Assembly: GCA_033557465.1 (NCBI GenBank)
Contig: CM066031.1
Span: forward strand, 1,071,216,444 to 1,071,280,443
DNA length: 64,000 nucleotides
Direction: 5' to 3'
From: Ichthyophis bannanicus
Taxonomy: Eukaryota > Chordata > Amphibia > Gymnophiona > Ichthyophiidae
Shown here piece by piece: positions 11,860 through 22,479 of the stretch. The translations under genes and the position numbers were made by a program. The first letter of the stretch is position 1; each line of letters begins with the position of its first letter. Below the pieces are notes generated by a model. It was not told the DNA's origin. It searched no databases and saw only the letters and a program-made list of their open reading frames with translations.

Positions 11860-12110
11860 GGGTGGGAAGGGAGGGATCTAACACCTCAGCAGTGCAGTGG
11901 CTTCAAAATATGTCCTTCTCCCCTCTTTGAATTTGAAGGCTAAAGAAAAGGAAAAAAAAACAGCAAAAAGGTTTGCCTAAAACAGAAAATACTATTCCGT
12001 AAACAGCTACAAAAAATAACATTTTTTGCTGCTTAACTTACTAGTTTATTTAATAAAAATAGCCCCTTTTTTAAGAACGTTCGGGCAAATAACTTGTACT
12101 AAAAACCATA
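11860..12110 (-). repeat. CR1 5' region, copy of 25310-25510
   Basis: Ordered words are shared with 25310-25510: CCTTCTCCCCT, GGAAAAAAA, CAGCAAAAA, AACAGAAAA, AAACAGCT, TTATTTAATAAAAA and TTTTTAAGAAC. Because the second copy lies just upstream of a minus-strand CR1 ORF1, I take both as the 5' start of that CR1 family. Confidence 0.65.
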
Positions 12111-12355
12111 AAATTACCTTGCTTGAAATGAAGTCCCTCCAGAATAGCAGTGCATGCAAGGCAATGCAGACTTTGATACAACTCCATAACCCAATTCTTA
12201 GGCAAGTTAATTACACTTCAGCAGTTTATAGAAACATGATGGCAGAAAAAGACCATATGGCCTATCCAGTTTGCCCTTCCATATCAACTACTATAGTTCT
12301 GTTTTTCCTGTAAGAGTTCTTCTTTGTTTGTCTCATGCTTTCTTCAATTCAGTTA

Positions 12356-12853
12356 GGAGGTTATTCTGTGCCACGAATAGCAGGGATGGACGACCCAATG
12401 GGCCGTCCATCCCCGCAATTCGGGCCTTCACCCAGCCGTGACTAACTTCCATGCCAGTTGTGTGGAGAAGTTAGATGGGGACGGGGAAGGGACGGCATGG
12501 GGGCGGAGTCCGGGCAGGCAGTGGGCGGTCACTGGATGTACAGGGCCTCTGAGGTGGAATAACTTACCTGGACATGTCAGTTTCTGAATGCTGGGGCATG
12601 GATGGGGTAGAGAGGGCTGGTGGACATTCCCCGCAGCCTGACCCTGGCCTTAGGAGGCCAGATTGGAGGTCAGACTGCGGGGAATACTCTTTATTTTGTG
12701 GCGGCCGGCATTGTGGCTCTTCAATGGAGCCGCAGTGCCATGGCAACATGATGTCATGGCGCAGCTACTCCATTGAAGAGCCTTGATTGAGTTAGCTGGG
12801 GTTCAAACCGGACATACAGAGGGGATCTACATCGGGGACGGAATCGGGCCCAT
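12356..12853. mobile_element. Harbinger-like MITE, copy 1 (tentative)
   Basis: A 498-bp insertion inside the CR1. Its family has a second copy at about 58511-59005 (shared start TTCTGTGCCACGAATAGC and shared GTGGCTCTTCAATGGAGCC). The CR1 flanks are interrupted between GTTA and CTGTC, so the flanking bases TTA (12353-12355) and ATA (12854-12856) could be a mutated 3-bp duplication. The right end in reverse complement, GGGCCCGATTCC, weakly matches the left end. The interior has several short palindromes, for example around GGACGACCCAATGGGCCGTC. No protein is encoded. Confidence 0.5.
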
Positions 12854-13332
12854 ATACTGTCTTTGTCTCTACTACCTTCACTGGGAGTCTATACCATGCA
12901 TCTATCACTCTTTCCATAAAGAAATATTTCCACATATTACTCTTGAATCTATCCCCTTTCATCCTCATCCTATGTCCCTTCGTTGCAGAGCTTACTTTAA
13001 ATTGAAAGAGGCTCTCCTGTGCATTTATGCCACTGAGGTATTTAAACATCTCTATCACATCTCCTCTATCTCACCTTTCCTCTAAAGTATAAATATTGAG
13101 ATATTTAACTCTGTCCCCATATGGCTTATAACAAAGACCACTGACCATTCTGGTAGCAAACCATCTGTACTGACTCCATCCTGTTTATATCCTGTTGAAT
13201 GTGTGGTCTCCAGAATTGCAGACAATACTCCAAATGAGGTCTCACCTCCTTTTTTCTGCTGGCCATTCCTCTCCCTATGCACCCAAGAATCCTTATGGTT
13301 TTTGCCATCACCTTTTCTACCTGTTTAGCCAC
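12792..13332 (-). pseudogene. CR1 ORF2 C-terminal part
   Basis: The segment 13332-13082 contains VRPHLEYCLQFWRPHIQQD, the conserved thumb motif of CR1/L2 enzymes. After a frame change, 13058-12860 reads SATKGHRMRMKGDRFKSN and then WKYFFMERVIDAWYRLPV, the C-terminal block also seen at 3299-3511. At about 12853 an inserted element cuts the frame; the remaining 3' end resumes at 12355. Confidence 0.85.
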
Positions 13333-13399
13333 TTTATGATTATCAGGAACATGAGGTCCCGCTCTTCTTTCATGGACAGAAGTACTTCACTCTTTATAC

Positions 13400-13828
13400 C
13401 AGTGCTTTCCAAACGTTTATGCCGTAAGACCCCATTTTAGCAAATTAAAATCCATGTGACCCCAGATGATGATGAAATCAAAATAGAAACCTCCTTCCCC
13501 TCCCTCTACTCATATACAGCAAAAAGCAGTGGCAACAGTAGTAGCAGTCAGCACAGGGTCCTCTGTGCCAGTGCACAGTATATGCATATAGGCCCCAGTA
13601 CTCAGAATGGGTTTCCAGTCTGATAGAAAGCTTACCCAGGTGGGGGAAAGAGTCTATTGATGTTCACTGGCTCACAGGCCACATGCTCACTGATGAGTGC
13701 CAGTACTGTACTTGGCATAGGTCATAGTGAAAGTCCAGAGAGAAGGGAAAATTGCCATGTTTCTGCGACCCCATCCATTGATGATGTGACCCCATTTGGG
13801 GTCCTAACCTCACGTTTAGGAACCACTG
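13400..13828. mobile_element. hAT MITE with 8-bp TSD
   Basis: A 429-bp insertion in the CR1. The ends are CAGTGCTTTCCAAACG and its partner CGTTTAGGAACCACTG, inverted with a few mismatches. An exact 8-bp target duplication CTTTATAC lies at 13392-13399 and 13829-13836, diagnostic of the hAT superfamily. No transposase is present. CR1 text resumes at 13837. Confidence 0.92.
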
Positions 13829-14030
13829 CTTTATACTGAACTGCTCCCTTAGATTTTTGCAGCCCAAATGCATTTTTTAGTGTTAAATCTTTGCTACCAA
13901 ATTTTTGACCATTCTTCAAGCTTAGCTAGGGTCCCTCCTCATGTTATCTACTCCTTCTTGGGTGTCTACTCTATTGCAGATTTTGGTATCATCCACAAAG
14001 AGGCAAACCTTACCCGACAGCCCTTCTGCA

Positions 14031-14515
14031 ATACCAGGTGGACTCAATCTAGGAGGAAAACATTTCTGGAACTCCGCACCAAGGTTTTAGCTTTGGGTGC
14101 AAGTTTCCAGTTGATATTTCCTTGTAAATGTGTACTTGGGTATCAGAATAAAATGTTTCATTTCTTCGAGCCATCTCAACTGCACTTTTTCTTAGATGCT
14201 AAGCAATTGTGAATTCACCTTATGGTAGTATTGTGGGCTTTATAAGTTGTATTCGCTTTACATCCTACTTTTTCTTTTTAATATTTTTCTTTGTTTGTAA
14301 TCGTTCTCCTATGGTGTATATTGTTCTTGAATCCTCCCTTTTCTTTATTGTTCTACTGTGGACTGCTAGCATACTGTCATGTTATTGATTGCTTTATGTT
14401 CTTTTGTGCTTATTTTTTGCATGTGCATGATGGATTGTGATATTCTTTATCCAAAGTTCTTGGTTTATTGTAAAATTTAATTAAATATAAAATTTAAAAA
14501 AAGATAATAAAATAA
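14031..14515 (+). mobile_element. ORF1-only L1 relative (HAL1-like), 5' truncated
   Basis: A plus-strand insertion in the minus-strand CR1. It begins inside the ORF1 C-terminal domain (TRWTQSRRKTFLELRTKVLA, then CKCVLGYQ and FFEPSQLHFFL), stops near 14212, and continues as about 300 bases of T-rich 3' region ending AATATAAAATTTAAAAAAAG plus an A-rich tail. The element at 42688-44361 has the same domain and the same 3' terminal words. In both, no ORF2 lies between ORF1 and the tail. Confidence 0.75.
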
Positions 14516-14592
14516 AATGAATCGGACCAAGGACAGGTTCCTGTGGCACACCACTGGTAACATCCTTCTCCTCAGAATGAGCTTCATTCACC

Positions 14593-15030
14593 TGTATTTA
14601 TTTTATTTTATTTTATTTATTTGCACAGTTTTTCTATACTGCCCTTTTCAAAGATCAGGGGCGGTTTATGTCGAACAGAACAAATACAGAGAACATTGTT
14701 GTGAACAGCGAATACATATAACTATTTACATAGCAGCTATCAACATAAACATAGTGGTATGGGCTTACAATCCAACTATTTACATGATAACTTTTACTTT
14801 ATGTACCAGTTGTGGGGGGTATGATTATAGATGAGTGCAAAATTGCTGAGGAGGGGGGGGGGCTGGTTCTATTAGGGGGTTGGGAGGGCTGAGTGGTTCT
14901 ATTAGAGGGTGAATGGTTCTATTAGGGGAGGACTGGTTATATTAAGGGGGTTGGGGGATGAGTATGTATAATAAGATTGCTGGATGAGGGGTTGTTATAG
15001 TACTCGGAGTAGGGATTTTAGTTTTTTGTC
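14593..15030 (-). repeat. SINE-like insertion with TATTA-rich minisatellite
   Basis: It opens with repeated TTTTA, then TTTTTCTATACTGCCC and GGGGCGGTTTATGTCG. On the minus strand this is a self-complementary tail of the type found at 28870, 49300 and 50580. The region 14850-14985 carries imperfect units built on TGGTTCTATTAGGGGGTTGG. CR1 text resumes near 15030. Exact borders were not resolved. Confidence 0.6.
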
Positions 15031-15189
15031 ACTTCCCACTCAACCAATTTCTAATCCAGTCAGTCAATTTAAAGTCCATCCCTAGAGTGCTCCATTTATT
15101 TATAAGTCACCTGTGCGGAACGGTGTCAAAGGCTTTACTAAAATCTATGTATACCACATCTAGGGCTCTGTCACGGTCCAGCTCTCTGG

Positions 15190-15933
15190 TCACCCAGTCA
15201 AAGAAATCATCAGATTTGTCTCACAAGACATACCTCTAGTAAAGGCAAGCTGCCTCAGATTCTGCAATCCACTGGGCTCCAGAACCCTCACTATCCTCTG
15301 TTTTAACAGTGTTTCCATTAATTTACTCACCACAGAGATCAGACTAATTGGCCTGTAGTTCTCAACCTCATTCTTTACTTCCACTTTTGTGTAAAGGGAC
15401 CACATGTGCCTTTCTCCAGTCCTCTGGGGCCACTCCCAACTCTAAAGAAGCATTGAAAGGTCAGACAGTGGAGACAGTAGAACTTCCCCAAGTTCCTTCA
15501 GTACTCTTGGATGTATCCCATCCCACCCCATCACTTTGTCTATTTTCAGTTCAGCTAGTTCCTCACAAACACAATATTCAGAAAATTGTTCAAGATCCCC
15601 TTTACTTCTGTTCCTATTTGTGGGTGTTTTCTGAGATCCTGCTCTGGTCCCTTTATTTGTGAACACAGCACAAAAATATTTGTTAAGCAATACTGCTTTA
15701 TCCTCATCAGCTTCTACATATTCCTCCCCTTCCCCCTTGAGTCTGACAATACTACTTTTGCACTTCCTCCTTTCCCTGAAAAATGTGTTGTCCCTCCATT
15801 CTTTTGCATTGGCTATTTCTTCTTCTTTTTGTCTCTTTGCTTTCCTGACTACTTTCTTAGCTTCTCTAAGTTTTTCCAAATATTGATGCTTGTTTTCCTC
15901 TTTCTGTGATCTCTTGTATTTTATGAAGATCAC
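15190..15933 (-). pseudogene. CR1 ORF2 reverse transcriptase, N-terminal part
   Basis: The first segment (15933-15442) has a basic linker (KRSQKEENKHQYLEKLRE), NKYFCAVFTNKG and the block VMGWDGIHPRVLKELGEVL, which precedes the catalytic palm in CR1 enzymes. After a frameshift the next segment reads NYRPISLISVVSKLMETLL and LAFTRGMSCETNLM. Text continuing to about 15030 contains the palm A box in the form VYIDFSKAFDTVP. The C-terminal half follows after an insertion. It is inactive, with several frame changes. Confidence 0.85.
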
Positions 15934-16115
15934 CTTCTTTTTTTTACCCTTTCAGCCACTTCTTTTGAAAACCATAGTGATCTCCTTTTCCTTTCACATT
16001 TGCCTTTGTAATAAAAAGGTTTGTTGCCCTTAAAATATCCCCTTTCTGTTTTGCCCATTGCTTTTCTACATCTTCCAACTGTTCCCATCCTGCTAATGAC
16101 TCCTTGAGGTATTTT

Positions 16116-17347
16116 TCTGTAACCAGATGGATGAAATTAAATTAAATTTTATCTGGCTGGGCCTCTGCAGGGTGTCAGGGGCTGCTTTAGAAGACAGACT
16201 GTGAAAGTACATTTCTGCGATGCAGTTTTGTGTCCTTTTAGCTGACTACTTATGTTTAAAGAAAATCTCAGAAATTTACTAAAACCACTAATTAAGTGAA
16301 AAATAGTGCTTTTTTGGGACAGTTTGTTGGATTTGGCTGCTCCATAGATGGCTGCTGGGACTATCTTGGGGTTTAGCATTAGAGGAGCACTTCTGCTGCT
16401 GCTCATAGAATTTTGGTTGCAGGCAGAGAAACTGGCAGTTGGGGCTGGTGAAGAAAGAAGACAGGTTATATATGAAGAGTGTGGAGTGTGAGAAGTGGAG
16501 TTTTAGTTTTAAAAGTTGGTATTTATAGAGAGAAAGATATTTGATTTATGCTAACTGAAAATTGGAGAGAAAGAAGTTGGCAGATACTACCTTGGGAGTC
16601 CTATTGAGCACTGAAGAGAATTACAAGCTGTTATTTGGCAAAGCTGATGCTGCTTTTGACAAGGACTTGTCTCTGAAATATCTTCTTCAGAACTCTGATA
16701 GTTTAATTGATCAGATTTTCCTGTTTGACAGGAATATGGAAATAAGGGTCTAAAAAAGAGAGGATCTGAGTTGAGGCTCAGCTAAATTTTCAATTATTAT
16801 CTTGGTACATAGATGAATAAAGAAACTGGTTTAAAATCAGATATAAAACCAACTGGTGGTTGCTAGCAAGTAAAGCTGACAGCCTTGAACTTCAGAGAAA
16901 CTGGTTTGACTGGTTTGTTAAAGAGCTAGGGAAAAAAAAACCCTGAACCAGCTATAAACTGCAAGTATTTGAGTGGAATTTTAAACAAAAATTCCTGAAA
17001 GAGAAATGTAATTCCTGAGTCTGAAGAGCTGTGCACAGGGTGCTGGAATGTTGATGAGCTGCTGGGAGCTGAGACTCAAAGCTGAACTGGGTGATTTGAA
17101 GTTCAGATTTTTGGAGCGCAGTTTATTTTCTATTTTGACTTCTTAAGAGTATTAAAATACAGATTCTTAGAAAAGGATTTTCCTGAAATATCGAAGAAAA
17201 AGAGATGTGACTCTGGTTGATTGTGTTCGAGTGAGTGTGGAATTTAGTTAGGGATTCCCAATTATCTTTTATTTTTTTGATTAGCTTAGGGACAGTGACT
17301 AAATAAGTCTCAGTCTGAATTTTAATAAAAACAAATAGACTGCAGAC
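16116..17347. other. Unassigned sequence left of the Harbinger-like element
   Basis: About 1.2 kb with no recognisable domain. It is A/G-rich with the longest open stretch at 16562-16753 (63 aa), which I do not recognise. It and 21606-22430 are probably one unit split by the Harbinger-like insertion, since the flanks join at the TTA target. Confidence 0.4.
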
Positions 17348-17849
17348 TTAGGGGCATGTTTACTAAAGTCCGCAAATCTGCGCGACGCAAAATAGCGCAC
17401 GGCAACGCGGCATTTAAACGCGCAGAAACGCGTTTAAACGCCCCGCACACGTGCGTGTCACCCCCGCACAGGTACGCGGCACACTAATGGGCCCCGTACA
17501 AGTGCGGGCCCGCAAATGTCCGATAGAGGCGTGGAACGGCTAAAAGAGGGCGGAGGAAGGCTCCGGAGGGGCGGAGGGACGGGGTCAATGGGTGGAGAGT
17601 GGGAGGGGAGAGGCTCCCCGCACAGTATCGGGCCCGAATTTCCATGTAAAAATTAGCGCGAGTGAAACCCTCGCGGTAGAGGGCATTTAAAGGGAAGAGA
17701 AACCATTTCCGTCAGCAATGTACAGGAACACCGGGGAAACCTAAAAAACGTGTGCAGTGTGATATATGTGCACAGAACAAAATTGCAAATAGAACCTGAA
17801 AATGACCACAACAAAACTATTATAAATAGTAATCCAGCTGGGGAACAGT

Positions 17850-18008
17850 TATAGTGATGGGCAAATATACAAAACACACCCAGCAAAGCTCCAGAAAAAA
17901 GAGATGAATATTGGAAGGGTCTACGGAGCGGAGACTCTTCCGAAAAACATTTCCGTTTTTTGGAGCTTTCCTCGGAGTGTTTGCTATGGTTGCCCATTAA
18001 TATCACTG
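17850..18008. repeat. Imperfect inverted repeat inside Harbinger-like element
   Basis: GTGATGGGCAAATATACAAA and AGCAAAGCTCCAGAAAAAAG on the left pair with complements around 17958-18008 (TTTTTTGGAGCTTTCC and GGTTGCCCATTAATATCAC). The apex lies near 17925. Confidence 0.7.
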
Positions 18009-18178
18009 TCGCCCAGCGTGGTGATATTTTCTCCCCCATTTCCCGTGGTCATTTCTGGTGTTTATGTGCACGTTTGTCACCAGAAAGGGTGCATATGCCC
18101 ACAGTAAAAATGAGTAGAGCAGGGTTTGTGACCCCATCCTGCCAGGCTTACTGCCTCCAGGGGCTGCACTGTCTCTGT

Positions 18179-18256
18179 GGCCAAAGTGTGGTACAGCAGA
18201 CAGAGTCATTACCTCTAGGACCAGAGGGCAGAGGTTCAAAACCCAGCTGGGGCACC
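18179..18256 (+). repeat. tRNA-like module 1
   Basis: It has a B-box-like AGAGGTTCAAAACCCAGC and an upstream A-box-like GTGTGGTACAGCAGACAGAG at suitable spacing. There is no acceptor stem pairing, so this is a SINE-type relic and not a tRNA gene. Confidence 0.55.
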
Positions 18257-18578
18257 TGCCAGCCCAGTCCCTATATTTTACCCACCACTAAATAAAGATA
18301 GCGCAGACACCCCTGTAGTGCAGGGAACATAAGCATGGGGAAAACACCCATATTTTACCCAACACCGCACACACACCACAACAATGGGCATTACCTACAG
18401 CCAAGTCCCCCAAATGCAGTCCCGTACTGCCACATTGCAATCAGGTCAACTTTTTTTTCTGAGAGATGTTCATGCCAGCATGTTGGCGGACAAGTACATG
18501 TGGTGCAGGGGGCAGTGGCTGCTAACCACAGAAGACAGAGGCCTAGCCATGTCCAGGGAATCCAACAAATCAGTGGCT

Positions 18579-18650
18579 ACACAGTGGTGCAGTGCACACA
18601 GACAGTGCATGCAAGAACAGAAGGTCACAGGTTCAAAGCCCAGCTGGGGC
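18579..18650 (+). repeat. tRNA-like module 2
   Basis: ACAGTGGTGCAGTGCACACA is followed by GTCACAGGTTCAAAGCCCAG. It is the same arrangement as module 1, about 400 bases away, and ends with the same CAGCTGGGGC. Confidence 0.55.
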
Positions 18651-18799
18651 TACTGCCAATCCTGCCCACATATTTTTCCCACAACTAAACAGTGATAGTA
18701 AGGACACACCTTTCATGGCGGGGACATATGCAATGGTAAGACATCTATCTTTTACCCCACTGAGCACAGACACCATGAACAGGGGCAGTACCTAGAGCA

Positions 18800-18995
18800 G
18801 AATCACCCAAATGCAGTCCTGGTGGGCCACACACCAGTCAGGTTCCCTGCTGACACTCATACAAATGCCTGTGCTGTATATCTATGCACCACCCCCATGG
18901 CATGTAGATGTAGCCCATGCATATTCATGAGGGATAGCAGGAAAACCCGAACAGTGTGATGCAAACCTGGACTGGAGTTGGGAATCTGTGCCGTA
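18800..18995. repeat. Degenerate palindromic hAT-MITE remnant
   Basis: AATGCAGTCCTGGTGGGCC and CACCAGTCAGGTT on the left face CCATGCATATTCATGAGG and CCTGGACTGGAGTTGGGAA on the right. These are the same words as in the palindromic MITEs at 24163-24707 and 57318-57511. Ends are too eroded to find a target duplication. Confidence 0.5.
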
Positions 18996-20299
18996 AAGCA
19001 GCAGCCATCAAGGGCAGACACACCCACACCCACAGGCCCCATTGGCCAATGTCTCCTGGAAAGGCAGAACATTGGACCGTGCATGCAGCACCCACAACGA
19101 GCACTTGCATAACTTACCAATGTCACCCTACACAGCTCTGAGACGTTTGCTAGGAGCACAGGCAGGCAGATATCCATACGTTACGTACATACTGCTAGTT
19201 GACCCCATCCAAACAATCTGTTAGGTGTTTGCGGGGCATGCTCCAGGCCTGGCCTCTGACGGTGCTTACCACCCTGGGGAGTGACCACCAGCTGTAATGC
19301 GTACCATATCCATGCCTTGCCGTGCTCAGGACCGGTTTGGTGGGCAAGGCTACTTACCCCCTCAATCGTAGCACCATGATGGCAGAGGTGTGGAAGTGTG
19401 TGTCTGTCTATACAGTGGGTGTTGGCTGCAAGCCCCTTCAACAGCCCACACTGCCAGCACTGTTGCCAGTATTGGCCAGCCAATGTGCATAATGAGGTGC
19501 AAGGTACCATGGGTATAGCCAGGGCAGGGTGGCGTGGCCAGGATGCATCTGCACTGGGCATAGGGCCCTGGCAGGGACATTGGCTGGGATATTGTAGTGT
19601 CCGGCCACCACCTACACAGACAGGGTGGCCAAACCATGTCCTTCTGGGGGATCACGCTCACCCTGACTGTGCAGTGACCACAGCATGGCTAGGCCCCCCC
19701 CCATAGTGCTGTATAGTAGTTCCCTCATGTGATAGATATGGGTTTCTCTTTGGGGCCCAGTCACTGATCTATCTGCTTGCTGTGTATGCAGACAGCCCAG
19801 TTCTGGGTGCATGCATCTCCATTGGGAACATGCACTATGGACTAACCAGCAGATTGTTTGTAGCTGGTAAATGTCTTGCAGGGTGCAGTGGCTGTTGGCT
19901 TGCTGCAGGGGAATATCTGGTGGTGGAGTGGGCTTATGTCTGTCTGCTATTGTGTTATGACTGTGTATAGAGCTGCCTGCCTGGGGGGGGGGGTGGGTGG
20001 TGTTCCTCAGCAGGACTGGGGTTGATGTTGCCCTCTACTGCCACCTTTGCAGGGAGGTAGAGTGTGGATCCCTTGATGGGGACCATGTTTGCCACGGGGG
20101 GTGTGTGCGCGCCTGATAGCGGCAGACAGGGATATCCATGGTGTTTGTGCAGAAACTAGCTATCTGACACATTAACACTGCTTTGGAACGCCCGCTTGGC
20201 CTCCATCAGCCATGGCAGGTGTTGTTGACCTGGTCCTGGCCACCTCATTGCACACTCAGGGTGAGCACAGTACCCGCACGATGTAACGGTGTGTGGCTA

Positions 20300-20405
20300 C
20301 TCTGTGCCAGTAAAACACCCGGTCAGTGCCCCCTACTAGGCCAAGGTGCTGTGTGGGTGCACCCGGTCACTTCCCCCAACAGGGCCGAGGTGCTGTGGGG
20401 GTGCA
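20300..20405. repeat. Short tandem duplication, about 52-bp period
   Basis: CACCCGGTCAGTGCCCCC and CAAGGTGCTGTGTGGGTG are followed by CACCCGGTCACTTCCCCC and CGAGGTGCTGTGGGGGTG. Two units are visible. Confidence 0.7.
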
Positions 20406-20559
20406 TTCCCCATCTTGTGTCCATCTGCGGACAGCTAATTTGCATGTGCAGTGCATCATGGGTACGGGTGGCCTAACCCTATCCTGTTGACACCAGCAGA
20501 CTGTCTGTGAGGTGACGTGTAGGCTATCTGCAGCCAGCCAGGGGCCTGCTTACAGCTAT

Positions 20560-20633
20560 GGAGCTGTAGCGCAATGGTTACATCACTGCCTGTGCAGCCA
20601 GAGGTCATGGGTTCAAACCCACAGTGGGGCCCT
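20560..20633 (+). repeat. tRNA-like module 3
   Basis: This is the best of the modules. GAGCTGTAGCGCAATGGTTA resembles an A box and its loop, and CATGGGTTCAAACCCACAG is a good B box with a paired T stem. Bases flanking the module do not form a convincing 7-bp acceptor stem, so I do not call it a tRNA gene. Confidence 0.6.
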
Positions 20634-21004
20634 TTGGTAGGGCTGTCCACAGCTTTATTTTTATGTACTGTACATATGTCTATGCCGGCAAGACCACCCT
20701 CAGCTTACTATACCCATTAGGTGCCTCTGAGGGTGCTTCATAGGGCGCCCTGTAGGCCACCTTATGGTTGCCATCCCTATAGGGTGCACTATACATTATC
20801 CTGTGTCGCAACATACATGCTGCCCTATAGGGGACATTCAAGGGTGCCTTGGCGAACAGTGCACTGTAACATGTGCCTTATGGGCCGCCGTATGTTAACA
20901 TGCTGGGAGAGTGCGTTTGCTAGTAGTGATAACAAAATAAAATTATACAGCCTCCTACAGCACTCCACAACATAATACATACTGCCTCAGCAGGCATTTT
21001 TCAC

Positions 21005-21085
21005 TGGGCATTGTGAGGAGTTGAACCCCTGATTCCTGCACCATTGGTCAGTGTTTTAACCATTGTGCTGTGGCTCTGTTCCTGT
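21005..21085 (-). repeat. tRNA-like module 4, reverse strand
   Basis: On the minus strand AGCACAATGGTTAAAACACT is followed by AGGGGTTCAACTCCTCAC. It closely resembles the module at 29240-29312 inside the Ngaro element. Confidence 0.6.
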
Positions 21086-21096
21086 GCTTGTGCATC

Positions 21097-21268
21097 AGCG
21101 CGCCGCCTTGTGCCTATCAGCGCGCCGCCTTCTGCCGCCCAAGGGGACCAGTGCGCCGCCTTCTGCTGCCCAAAAATAACTGTGCGCCGCCTTATGCCGC
21201 CCAAAAAGCACTGTGCGCCGCCTTATGCCGCCCAAAAATAACTGTGCGCCGCCTTATGCCGTTCCAAA
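21097..21268. repeat. 31-bp tandem array
   Basis: Six head-to-tail units starting GCGCCGCCTT(A/C/G)TGCC and ending in CCCAAAAATAACT or variants. They are CpG-rich, with the last unit truncated. The array lies between two inverted tRNA-like modules. Confidence 0.85.
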
Positions 21269-21332
21269 TTAATTTGCCTCCTAAAACAATTTTAATCATT
21301 ACAGTTACTGCCTCAGCTGACCTTTGTCATTG

Positions 21333-21408
21333 CGCACACTGGGGGATTGAACCCATGGCCCCTGCACCATTGGTCATTGTCCTCACCGTTGTACCACGGC
21401 TCTGTTGT
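21333..21408 (-). repeat. tRNA-like module 5, reverse strand
   Basis: On the minus strand GTACAACGGTGAGGACAATG is followed by CATGGGTTCAATCCCCCAG, with an almost identical middle segment to module 4 (ACCAATGGTGCAGG). It is a copy of the same unit about 330 bases away. Confidence 0.6.
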
Positions 21409-21605
21409 TTTGTATACTCAGCAGCGCGCCACTTTGCCTTTCCACGCGCTAATGTCGACCCCCGCACATTAGCGCGACGCGCACACGTCCGGTTGCTTAC
21501 TACCGTTTTTTTTCTATTTTCTGCCTGAACCGCCCACTCCTTATATGGCACAGGCACACTAGCGCGGCCCCGCACGTTAGGAATGTTTAGTAAACATACC
21601 CCTTA

Positions 21606-22430
21606 GTCTCAACACCAAGATAGGTTTCTTTATTGAGTTTTTTTTAGGTAGGCAACAGGGTACTGGACATTGCTGGACTAGAGAGGTTTCTGAAGTCAGA
21701 CTGGAAGAAGAGGCAACATCGCTTGATAGCTGGACGAGTTGGGTCCCATTGCAAGAAAGGTCTGGGAAGAGGTACCAGCGCACTCACGCTCTGAGAGACA
21801 TATAAACATTTATGAGCTCATATTGTGCTAATGTATGTAAAATAAACACTGAGTACTCAGAATACGAGGAGAACTTATCTGTTAAACGGTGACTGTTTAC
21901 ACAAAGGGAGAATACATTTATTAATGAGGAAGTAATCAATGTAAGGAAGAAAAATAAAAACAAAGGTTGTTTGGAAATTATTCCACTTACCTATAATTGT
22001 TCAAAGAGAATTGCTTCAAAAGGAGGAAACTGTGATGCATGTTAAAGTGCAATGAGTAATGTGTAATAGTGTAAAACATTTATTTATTCCTGAATTTGAA
22101 TTAGTTGTGGAAATTATTAGAGTACTCCATTTTAAAGTTTATTTAACTATTCATTCTAGAGTTTAATAAATTATACTAAAAATTCCATCTATGAATGTAA
22201 ATTTATTTTTTATTCCTTTACCATTCCACAATGGATGTAACATCTCATTGGGAGGGCTTATCCCAATTAGATTTATTTTCCTCTTATACTTCTCTCTACT
22301 GAATGATGGAAAACATTGAGAGGGGATTAGTGAACACTGACTGCCAGACTCCAAACACCCACTTGGCCATCTGACTACACTATAACATCTTTAATACCAT
22401 TTTAGGAGTCCAACTGCATCTCTCCTCGGT
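21606..22430. other. Unassigned sequence right of the Harbinger-like element
   Basis: About 800 bases, AT-rich, no domain recognised. A G-run with few interruptions follows at 22433-22472. Confidence 0.4.
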
Positions 22431-22479
22431 GTGGGGGGGGGGGGGGGGTAGGGGGGAGGGGAGGGAGGGGGCGGCAGTG

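Larger units (their letters stand above)
12229..16115 (-). mobile_element. CR1-like LINE ORF2 and 3' end, four later insertions
   Basis: A minus-strand CR1 spanning the ORF2 linker, reverse transcriptase and 3' untranslated region. The 5' side stops near 16115. From there it runs through the linker and fingers (15933-15442), palm (15405-15030), middle palm and thumb (13990-13840 and 13390-13070) and the C-terminus (13058-12860), then the 3' region to 12229. The insertions are 12356-12853, 13400-13828, 14031-14515 and about 14593-15030. Each can be recognised because CR1 text resumes on the other side. Confidence 0.85.
17351..21602. mobile_element. Large Harbinger-like non-autonomous element
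   Basis: 4.25 kb. The termini are GGGGCATGTTTACTAAAG and, inverted, the same sequence with one change. They are flanked by TTA at 17348-17350 and 21603-21605, the 3-bp T-A-rich duplication typical of PIF/Harbinger. Subterminal regions are strikingly CpG-rich (CGCGACGCAAAATAGCGCAC near 17382; AGCGCGACGCGCACACGTCC near 21471). No Harbinger transposase or Myb-like protein can be read in any frame. The interior holds tRNA-like modules, a 31-bp tandem array, a hairpin and a palindromic MITE remnant. The superfamily call rests on the ends and the duplication. Confidence 0.75.

Noticed and set aside
20560..20633. A functional tRNA gene.
   Set aside because: A and B boxes are good, but the acceptor stem does not pair and the module is one of several degenerate relatives inside a transposon.
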